Part shown: piece by piece, positions 1-6,484 of the stretch | Layout of the letters: each line of letters opens with the position of its first letter | Numbering within the stretch: position 1 is the first letter of the stretch | NCBI GenBank assembly: GCA_948144175.1 | Contig: CANXME010002337.1 | Span: 2,216,001 to 2,280,000 of the forward strand | Source: Closterium sp. NIES-65 | Lineage: Eukaryota > Streptophyta > Zygnematophyceae > Desmidiales > Closteriaceae | Reading direction: 5' to 3' | Length of the DNA: 64,000 nucleotides | Program-made: the position numbers and the translations under genes | Notes under the pieces: generated by a model | The model's input: the letters and a program-made list of their open reading frames with translations, nothing else | What the model was told of the DNA's origin: nothing | Databases searched by the model: none

Positions 1-1303
1 GAAAGGCACGAGATGAGAGCTTGTCCGCGGACGTATCGCGGACAAAGGCTCGACATCCTCAGACCCGGAACACCGACGCATCGCCAACCTTCCCCGTCCA
101 ACGCATTGTGGGCCACGTCTCCGGACCAGAGACACGGGGCCAGAGGTTGAGCTGATGCGCAGCGTACTGCACTGCAAACGGCCACAGGAAATGGGGGGCA
201 GCCGCATGGATCATGGAGGTACGAGCGACCTCCATGACTAAGCCAATGCGGCGCTCAGCAATCCGAGTCCGCTCTGGAGAGGCCGGAAGTGTGAACGTCT
301 GGCGAATGCCGTGCTCCGCACAGTAGGCTGCCAAGAGGTCGGAGGAAAACTTACCACCCCTGTCAGAGTGCAGACGTAGGACGGGAAAGTCCGAATGGAA
401 CCGCTCGCGGAGCTGGAGACAAGCAGCGCGGATCGAGGGGATCAAAACATCAGGGACCTCACCCTTGGTGCGCAAGAGGAAGACCGTGGTGTAGCGCGTG
501 TAGTCGTCGACGACCAGCAGGAAGTACCGCTCGTGGCCCTGACCACAGACGCGGGCTGGGCCCCACACGTCCAGGTGGAGAGTGTGCAGAGGAGCCTCTG
601 TGGGAGGGAACGAGGAGGAGTGAGAAGTGGCGCGTTGCTGCCCCTCAACAAAGGGAAGACAGGGAGGAGCAGGCGAGGGTGGGAGGGGAGGGAGAACCCT
701 GGGAAGACCAGAGACAAGGTACCGGGAGTGCATGCTACGAAGGCGCTACACTGAGGGGTGACCAAGGCAATGGTGCCAGAGGACGGTCTGGTGCGACACG
801 AGCAGGGGGCGGACACCTGACCTGACGGAGACGTAGACGCCGCTACCTGAGGGGACTCAGTGGTCAGTGTGTACAAGTCCGACCCCGGCTGCCGAGTGAA
901 GGTAGCAAGGTGATGACCCATCTGGGCACACGTGCAGTGTGTCACACGCGCGTAGGTAGGGGTGAACAGGTGAACACCTGCGTCCTAGAGCGCAGAACCT
1001 GCCACCAAGTTCGTAGAGAACGAGGGGAGGTAAAGGCTCGATAGTGTGCCAGACGGGACAGCAGGACAAGGGGGGGTAGTGGTGGACGTTGCAAGGACCG
1101 GACCCCCGGAGGGGTCAGCCAGGGAGACAGCAACCGGTCTAGGGAGCTGCTCTAGGGCAGTGCGGTCGCGAAAGAAAGAGCGGGAAGCACTTGAGTCCAG
1201 TGTGAAGGCGTGCAGTGCCTCAGTAGATGTAGTGCCTGAAGGTGCAGGTTCACAAGCACGTGAAGCAGTAGACTAACGAGCGCCTATAGCAGCAGCCTCA
1301 CCA
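1..1303 (-). pseudogene. Copia family-1 protease to integrase remnant (element A, left half)
   Basis: Read on the minus strand this is the middle of a Ty1/copia polyprotein: gag tail, protease, GAG-pre-integrase and integrase core. The integrase keeps the first Asp (motif DVWGP), the second Asp (HSDRGG) and the glutamate in IAERRIG. The usual PQQNG before that glutamate has become PERTR. The protease active site reads DSSA instead of DSGA. At least one frameshift, in the pre-integrase region around 440-945, separates the readable blocks. The remnant runs off the left edge of the window. It ends at 1303, where an oppositely oriented RT half begins, so the order is rearranged. It is clearly the same family as the full-length element at 11621-18883. 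It is not functional. Confidence 0.85.
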
Positions 1304-2630
1304 GGGTTTTAGAGGACCTTGAGTGTCTTGCAGCCGCTGCGCCTCATCTCGTGTCCATGCTGATTGCCCCTGAGGGAGACCCAGATGCACCAGACATCCC
1401 GACCTCGCGCTCTTACGCTGAGGCGGTCGCGGGTGAGTACTCCTCTCAGTGGCAGTCAGCCATGGACGCAAAGATGGCATCCTCGAAGTCCACAGGCACT
1501 TACGTCGACGAGGTTCCCCCTCCTGGGCGAACATCGTCAGTGGCATGTGGATTTTCAGGGTGAAGCGGCCGCCGGGTTCTCCGCCTGTCTTCAAGGCACG
1601 TTATGTTGCTCGAGGCTTCAATTAGCGAGAGGGAGTAGACTTCTTTGAGACCTTCTCCCCCACCCCAAAGATGACCACTCTTTGGGTGCTACTGCATATT
1701 GCTGCTCAGCGTGACTACGAGCTTCACTCTCTTGACTTCAGCACAGCTTTCTTGCAGGGCAGCCTGCACGAGGAGATCTGGCTGCGCCGCCCTCCTGGCT
1801 TCACTGGGTCCTTTCCTCCTAGTACCCAGTGGACCCTCCAGCGGCCGGTCTACCATCTCCGCCAAGCGCCACGTGAGTGGCACGACACACTGAGGACTAC
1901 TCTTGCGGCATTTGGGGGTTCACGCCTTCTACTGCTGACCCTTCACTGTTTCTGCGCACCGACACTTCGCTACCGCCGTTCTAAATCCTCGTGTACGTCG
2001 ACGACTTGGTCTTTGCCACTGCTGACACTGAGGCTCTCGCCCACGTGAAGTCGGAGCTGAAGAAGAGACACACGTGCACAGACCTGGGTGAACTACGCAG
2101 CTACCTTGGCTTGCAGATCACCGTGGACAGAGCACGCTGCACCATCACACTGACTCAGTCACATATGGTGCAGCAAGTCCTTCAGCGCTTCGGCTTCACC
2201 TGGTCCTCAGCACAGGCCACTCCTCTGGCTATAGGTCACTCGCTCTCAGCTCTGCCTTCGGATGAGTCCGTAGAGCCGAGTCGTCCTTACCCATAGCTAG
2301 CTGGTTACCTCATGTACCTGATGACTTGCACTCGTCCTGACCTAGTATACCCTCTTGGCCTTCTGGCCCGCTATCTGGCTCCTCGCAGGCACCAAAAGGT
2401 GCACTGGGATGCTGCAAAGAGGGTATTGCGCTACTTGTGCAGTACAAAGCACATCGCTCTATGTTACTTTCTGGCTCGAGAGTTGCAGCAGCGTGGTCAG
2501 CTTCGTCTGCGTTACGTGGCCACTCAGGCCAACACTGCTGATATATTCACCAAGGTACTTCAGTCTGGTGATCATCAGCGCTTCTTTACTTTGTTAGGGC
2601 TTGTGCCCAATTTTCCTCACTTGCTGTAGA
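1304..2630 (+). pseudogene. Copia family-1 RT/RNase H remnant (element A, right half)
   Basis: The plus-strand reading gives the reverse transcriptase of copia family 1. It starts near APEGDPDAPD and passes the LDFSTAFLQGS motif, and the catalytic YVDD lies near 1991. It ends with the RNase H tail KHIALCYFLARELQQRG and TADIFTKVL. Frameshifts lie near 1535 and 1910, and a TAG stop near 2295 interrupts the frame. The core of RNase H is missing. Sequence matching 18009-18350 of the full-length element (342 bp, 114 codons) is absent, and LRYLCST is joined directly to KHIAL in frame. It is a dead fragment. Its own 3' LTR follows at 2858. Confidence 0.85.
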
Positions 2631-2857
2631 CCTTGCCTGTACTGTGATCTATATACTTATACCTGCATGCTTGTACCGCTAGGCAGAGATCACTTTGATG
2701 TTTGTGACGCATATATGCCTCTGCATGTGAACTGGCCTTGTGGCTCTTTGCTTGTGCTGAGTGTGTGTGGTGACTTTGTGATCCACCCTGAGCTTGCGTT
2801 CTCTTTCTTGACTGGTCTTGTGACCCCTTGCTCTACCCCACTTAGCCTATGGGGGTG

Positions 2858-2983
2858 TGTCAAACATTATATATGTTACTGTTGTGTAGGCTATAGTGGG
2901 TTAGCCTCTAAGGGGTATATCATTCTAGGGTTTGCTATTTGTATCACCAATGATCATAGTTCAATCACTTGTTCTTTCGGACA
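2858..2983 (+). repeat. 3' LTR of copia family-1 element A
   Basis: About 126 bp beginning TGTCAAAC, directly after a polypurine-like tract (TATGGGGGTG). It shares with the other family-1 LTRs the core TGTAGGCTATAGTGGG and a TAGGGTTTGCTATTTGTA block. It is clearly diverged from the 131-bp LTRs at 11621 and 18753. The right end is placed at GGACA and is uncertain by a few bases. Confidence 0.7.
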
Positions 2984-3156
2984 CGCTTGGCCGATGTGGG
3001 CGAAGAAGCAGACGACGTGCAGCACTAGGTGCCATGCTCTCTTGCATGGCTGGTGCGGTGGATGACGTGCTGTGTGTTGGGAGCACGTTGACGAGCTATT
3101 ATCCGAGGAGTACTGCCATGTGGGCTGGGGGCCCAAGCGTGAACGCGGCAGGGGAG
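2984..3156 (+). mobile_element. 3' internal end of a copia family-2 element
   Basis: This stretch aligns with the post-pol region of element B (about 9940-10106). Both contain a GCAGCA-type tail, AGGTGCC(A/G)TG, CATGGCTGGTGC or its variant, and GCCCAAGCGTGA, followed by a purine tract (GGCAGGGGAG) and then the LTR. It is therefore the last part of a family-2 internal region whose pol has been lost. It directly abuts the end of element A's LTR. No coding sequence is visible. Confidence 0.65.
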
Positions 3157-4333
3157 TGTCAACGGGAGTTGAGTGTTGGCCCCGTCCTCGCTTGGGCGGA
3201 GCCGGCTTCATGGTCGGGTGTGAGGGGAGCAGCCGACCTACAGCAGTGGGCGAGCTGGTTGACGAGGAGGTCGACCTGCAAGGGGACCACTGCACGGGCG
3301 CCGACTTTAGGGTGGCGCCGACTTCAGGGAGGTCGACCTGGGAAGTCGACCCGCGACGGGCGTCAACTTGGTGACGCCAACTTGGGGCAGCCGACTTGGG
3401 TGGTCGGTTGACAGGTTTGCTGGTCGACCTGGTGATAGGTCGACCAGGCCTGCTGGTCGAGTTGGTGGTGGTCGACCAGGCACGATGTCAACCTGGTGGT
3501 CGACCAGACCTGGTGGTCGACGGAAGAGGGGCCGATGTCGACCTCGACTCAGGACGCCGAGCAGCTGGGCGTCAAGTAGCAGGGCATCAACTTGGTGGCG
3601 CCAACTTCGGGTAGCCGACTTGGGTGGTCGGCGGACAACTGCGCTGGTCGACATGGAGCTGGTCAACCAGGAGGGACGTTGACCTGGATCTGGTTGACCA
3701 GGAACGTGGTCGACGTGGGGTGGTCCTCGACTTGGGAGGTCGATGGGCACATACAGGAGCAGATGGTCGACGTGGTTGCTCGGTCGACCAGGCTACCTGG
3801 GTGACGAGGTTCTGCGGGAGAGTCGACAGTCACCCAGGTGAAGTTGGCGAGTCCGTCCTCGGTGGTGGTATCCCAAGGTCAATGTGGCTGATCAGATGAA
3901 ATCGTCAGCGCCAGGTTGACTTGGTGTGTGTGCTGTGCAGGTGACAATGCTCAGCACGCCAATCATCTGTGAGCACCTGCGAAGCTAGTGCATTGCTGTA
4001 CCGCGGGAGCAGCGCTGGCACGTTGTCAACCTGCAACGTTGGCACGCCATCGACTTTGCACTGCTGGAGCGCGGTCGACCAAGTCGTGCTCGAACGCGGT
4101 CGACCATGCTGTGCTGGGTGTCCTGAATGCTAGCTCTGATGTAGTCTTGCCATGCCAACTTCATTGTACCAGTGTTGTCAACTTTCTCTAGTGAAATTCT
4201 TGCCAAATTATCCCGTGAACTAGCAAGTAGTGTGTGCACTAGGAAAACGACTAAGCACCAACGAACGCAGAGATCACACGAGCACCCGTGCCTAGCCCGT
4301 AGTCTAGCTCCCGTTGTAGTAGTTATCTCCACA
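3157..4333 (+). repeat. Family-2 copia LTR (long, about 1.18 kb)
   Basis: It starts TGTCAACGGG after a polypurine tract and ends ATCTCCACA. Start and end blocks recur at 62640-63597 and in reverse at 49473-50513: TTGGCCCCGTCCTC near the start, then TAGTGAAA-TTCTTGCCAA and TAGCTCCCGTTG near the end. The middle is rich in GTCGAC palindromes. The right end falls inside the last exon of the ERV46-like gene, so this LTR truncates that gene. Confidence 0.75.
3225..3800. repeat. GTCGACC-rich palindromic array inside the LTR
   Basis: Imperfect short repeats built around the palindrome GGTCGACC (SalI-type core) recur every 10-30 bases, for example GGTCGACCTG, GTCGACCAGG and GGTGGTCGAC. The array sits between the conserved 5' and 3' blocks of the LTR and is the part that varies most in length and sequence between LTR copies. 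It has no spacer regularity of the CRISPR kind. Confidence 0.7.
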
Positions 4334-4362
4334 TAGGCTGTACACCCAACGGTCCAGCATGC
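4334..4362 (-). pseudogene. ERV46-like exon d, copy 2 (cut by LTR)
   Basis: It reads GMLDRWVYSL after CCCCAAG, and is then interrupted by the end of the family-2 LTR. In the family this block is followed by the short cytosolic tail, which is missing here. Confidence 0.6.
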
Positions 4363-4439
4363 CTTGGGGAGGGAAGGGTTGGGCAAGCGCAGGGAGAACC
4401 CGGGTGAGCGAGAGGGACAAAACGACATGGTACTTTCCA

Positions 4440-4513
4440 GAGTAGCATGGGAGGGCAGGGACGAGGGCGGCTGGTGAGGTGCAGCAGGGTGTACCCCTAG
4501 CGATCCAACATGC
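4440..4513 (-). pseudogene. ERV46-like exon d, copy 1 (stop codon)
   Basis: After an acceptor (CCCCCCACCAG) it reads GMLDR, then TAG, then GYTLLH. This is the GMLDRWMY-type C-terminal block with the tryptophan codon changed from TGG to TAG in CTAG context. Confidence 0.6.
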
Positions 4514-4574
4514 CTGGTGGGGGGGAAGGGAAAGATAAAAAGAGAATAAGAGGGGTGGTAGGATAGGAGAGTCT

Positions 4575-4617
4575 AGAGTCGATTCAAAACTGGGCCTGCG
4601 AGTGCAAATGTGCCCCT
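4575..4617 (-). pseudogene. ERV46-like exon c 3' end, copy 3
   Basis: Immediately beyond the minisatellite the minus strand again reads RGTFALAG followed by PVLNRL. This repeats the last codons of exon c, so the array is bracketed by two copies of the RGTFAL coding block. Confidence 0.5.
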
Positions 4618-4868
4618 GCCATGCACCCACTTGTGCGCCCCACCCACCTCTGCGCCCCACCCACGTGTATGCCTCACCCACCTGTGCGCCCCACCCATCT
4701 GTGCGCCCCACCCACCTATGCGCCCAACCCACATGTGCGCCCCACCCACCTGTGCGCCCCACCCACCTGTGCGCCCCACCCATCTGTGCGCCCCACCCAC
4801 CTGTGCGCCCCACTCACGTGTGCGCCCCACCCACCTGTGCGCCCCACCCACCTGTGCACCCCACCCAC
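4618..4868. repeat. 18-bp minisatellite CACCCACCTGTGCGCCCC
   Basis: About 14 copies of an 18-bp unit with point variants (CACCCATCTG, CACTCACGTG, CACCCACCTATG). Because 18 is a multiple of three, all frames stay open on both strands and yield repetitive His/Cys/Pro or Gly/Trp/Val peptides, which I regard as non-genic. The array lies inside the ERV46-like gene, between exon c and exon d. Confidence 0.9.
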
Positions 4869-4985
4869 CTATGAGGGCGAAGGTGCCCCTTAGCACGGCA
4901 CAGAGTCGAGTGAGGAAGTGGAAGAAGCTTTGGTGCGACTCGGTGATGCTCACTGCTATGGGCGAGCGGTAGTACAGGAAGTAGA
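4869..4985 (-). CDS. ERV46-like exon c, copy 2
   Basis: It reads YFLYYRSPIAVSITESHQ, then SFFHFLTRLCAVLRGTFALI, and reaches a donor (CATAG/GTGGGT). This is the strongly conserved membrane-proximal and transmembrane region of ERV46/ERGIC3 (xxFLxxLCAxxGGxF). RGTF replaces the usual GGTF. The minisatellite begins exactly at the donor. Confidence 0.7.
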
Positions 4986-5067
4986 CTGCCGCAGGGGGGG
5001 AGGGGGGAAAGAGGGAGACAGAGGAGGTGCAGAGAGTGTTAGAATGGGGCACGTGAGGGAAGGGGCA

Positions 5068-5137
5068 AGGAAGATTCGGTGGTGTGACTGGGTGATGCTC
5101 ACTGCTATGTGTGAGAGGTCGTACAAGAAATAGATGG
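5068..5137 (-). pseudogene. ERV46-like exon c, copy 1 (partial)
   Basis: After an acceptor (CCCCCTACAG) the minus strand reads IYFLYDLSHIAVSITQSHHR, then loses similarity. It corresponds to the start of the C-terminal YFLYDLSPI block. The second half, seen in copy 2, is missing. Confidence 0.65.
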
Positions 5138-5348
5138 CTGTAGGGGGAGGGATGGGGGAAGGAGGAGGAAAGGGGGGGTGGGGGTGGCGTGGGAACGTGA
5201 GTAGAAGGGAGGGTGCAGTGTAGAGCAGGTGTAAATTTTCGAGGCATATGATGCTCACTCTTGTGGTTTGCCCAGGAAGAGTGAAAGACCGAAGTAAAAC
5301 AAACTTTTGGGGTTTTCAGGGCGCATACCTGGCAGGGCGATAGATTGT

Positions 5349-5446
5349 GGTGAGGAGGGAGTGAAGTATTCACTGATGGAGTACTGGTTCGTCTTCACAG
5401 TTCCCCCGTGCCAGAAGCGGAAGCGCGTCAGCACCACCTCAGGGGA
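5349..5446 (-). pseudogene. ERV46-like exon b, copy 3
   Basis: It reads VVLTRFRFWHGGTVKTNQ, then YSISEYFTP. This is the longest copy of the lumenal block preceding the last transmembrane segment in ERV46/ERGIC3 proteins. The open frame continues about 30 residues downstream without family similarity. Confidence 0.65.
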
Positions 5447-5514
5447 GGCACACATGGGGATTGTAGAGCGAAAAGGGCATGCACGTCATCATGCTGCACC
5501 GCTCCTAACCCACT

Positions 5515-5590
5515 TGAATTCACTGATGGAGTACTGGTTCGTCTTCACAGTCCCTCCGTGCCAGAAGCAGAAGCGAGTCGGCACCACATG
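5515..5590 (-). pseudogene. ERV46-like exon b, copy 2
   Basis: It reads VVPTRFCFWHGGTVKTNQ, then YSISEF. It is almost identical to copy 3 across about 60 nt, including the DNA block ATGGAGTACTGGTTCGTCTT on the plus strand. It diverges just after SISEF. Confidence 0.65.
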
Positions 5591-5706
5591 AAGCAAGACG
5601 AGACATGAGATATACAAAAGGTGCAAAGCATTCAAAGGTACTCCCCTGCCCCCCTCCTAATCCCCAGGAACTAGGTCATTCTTAGGTTAAAATTTAGAGT
5701 TGTCTT

Positions 5707-5766
5707 CAACTGAACCGAGTACTGGTTGGTCTCTATGGATCCTCCGTGGTAGGAGTGGAAGTGAGG
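5707..5766 (-). pseudogene. ERV46-like exon b, copy 1
   Basis: The minus strand reads HFHSYHGGSIETNQYSVQLK. It matches the TNQ(Y/F)SVTEYF block of ERV46 proteins and lies first of three tandem copies. No clear splice donor is visible. Confidence 0.55.
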
Positions 5767-5814
5767 GGGGTACCATGCGGTGGAGTGTGGTGGAGATTTC
5801 TCACCTAAACGAAG

Positions 5815-5872
5815 TACTTGAAAGAGCCACTGCCGAGCGGCAGTGTCCTCCCCCTCCTTGAGGGGCGGCCGG
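5815..5872 (-). pseudogene. ERV46-like exon a, copy 4 (3' part, frameshifted)
   Basis: The minus strand reads RPPLKEGEDTAARQ, then needs a frame change to read GSGSFKYFV followed by TAG and a GTGAGA donor. It corresponds to PPPLKEGEDPARSSDMFKYFLK-type sequence in copy 3 but is broken by an indel and by a stop at the splice junction. Confidence 0.6.
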
Positions 5873-5975
5873 ATGGAAGAGAGTGGTGTGCATGTAGTGG
5901 AGTGGAGTGCAGTGGAGTGCAGTCCAGTGCGGTGGAGTGCATTGGAGTGCGGTCCAGTGCGGTGGAGTGCGATAA
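5873..5975. repeat. GTGGAGTGC/GTCCAGTGC short tandem repeat
   Basis: Ten- to eleven-base units (GTGGAGTGCA, GTCCAGTGCG, GTGGAGTGCG) repeat about nine times within the intron between exon a copies 3 and 4. Open frames across it on both strands are low-complexity shadows. Confidence 0.75.
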
Positions 5976-5987
5976 TCGCTCACTCAC

Positions 5988-6161
5988 CTTGAGGAAGTAC
6001 TTGAACATATCACTGGATCTGGCAGGGTCCTCCCCTTCTTTGAGGGGCGGCGGCATGCAGACGAGACCGTCCAGAGGGTTGAGCCGCCCGGGATAGGGCA
6101 CTAAGAAACCGAGTGAGTAGATGATGTGCGACATGTTCACATCGCCCACTGATGAGAAGAC
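5988..6161 (-). CDS. ERV46-like exon a, copy 3 (complete)
   Basis: A clean 174-nt, 58-codon exon between an acceptor (CGTCTCCAG) and a canonical donor (CTCAAG/GTGAGTGAG). It carries VFSSVGDVNMSHIIYSLGF, GRLNPLDGL, then a linker and FKYFLK at the exon end. In ERV46/ERGIC3 proteins this is the lumenal segment NxSHxIxxLSFG...NPLDG...(F/Y)xYFxK. It is the best preserved copy and could be spliced if the rest of the gene existed. The flanking introns carry a GTGGAGTGC repeat on the downstream side. Confidence 0.75.
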
Positions 6162-6249
6162 CTGGAGACGGAATGAGAGGAAGGAAGTGGGGGGTTGAAG
6201 GGAAGGAAGGTGATTGTGAGGGATGACGGGAAAAGTAAGGAAGAGGAAG

Positions 6250-6314
6250 ACACTCCAAAACCTAGGGAGTGAATGATGTGAGACACCTTAACATCACCTA
6301 ATGATGAGAAGACC
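6250..6314 (-). pseudogene. ERV46-like exon a, copy 2 (partial)
   Basis: After an acceptor-like CTCTCTCAG the minus strand reads VFSSLGDVKVSHIIHSLGFG, then loses similarity. This is the first half of exon a, about 70% identical at amino-acid level to copy 3 over the shared 20 residues. Confidence 0.65.
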
Positions 6315-6414
6315 TGAGAGAGGATGGGGGGAAGAGGGAAAGTAAGTCTTGTTGAGTTTTACCAAGGAAGGCAGGATGAAACGAAGGAGGGCATGAGATG
6401 CAGATAAGGTAAGA

Positions 6415-6480
6415 AGGCAGTTCGAGGCAGAAGGAGTGGATGGCGTGGGTCCAGTTCACATTGCGTACTGTGGAGAAGAG
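6415..6480 (-). pseudogene. ERV46-like exon a, copy 1 (partial)
   Basis: It translates as LFSTVRNVNWTHAIHSF followed by CLELP. This matches the same lumenal block as copies 2 and 3 (SHIIxSLGF) but is diverged. The upstream side is replaced by the family-2 copia element B, so no acceptor can be judged. Confidence 0.55.
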
Positions 6481-6484
6481 TTGG

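Larger units (their letters stand above)
4334..6480 (-). pseudogene. ERV46/ERGIC3-like gene remnant with multiplied exons
   Basis: Reading the minus strand from high to low gives, in the correct protein order, pieces of an ERV46/ERGIC3 family protein. This is an ER-Golgi cargo receptor of COPII/COPI vesicles with a lumenal domain and a C-terminal membrane segment. Recognisable pieces are SHIIYSLGF, GRLNPLDGL, FKYFLK, TNQYSISEYF, YFLYYRSPIAVSITE, FLTRLCAVL, RGTFAL and GMLDRWVYSL. Every piece occurs two to four times locally before the next one begins. Most copies have acceptor-like pyrimidine-AG upstream and some have GTGAG donors. Exons for the N-terminal membrane segment are absent: the gene is cut by element B above 6480 and by a family-2 LTR at 4333. 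Several copies have stops or frameshifts. Family assignment is from memory of the conserved blocks. Confidence 0.75.

Noticed and set aside
3225..3800. CRISPR-like array
   Set aside because: Repeats are short, imperfect and irregularly spaced palindromes inside an LTR of a eukaryotic retroelement. There are no unique spacers of constant length and no cas genes.
4573..5373. Long open frames across the 18-bp minisatellite on both strands
   Set aside because: The unit length is a multiple of three, so frames stay open by arithmetic. Only the short ERV46-like blocks in them have family similarity.
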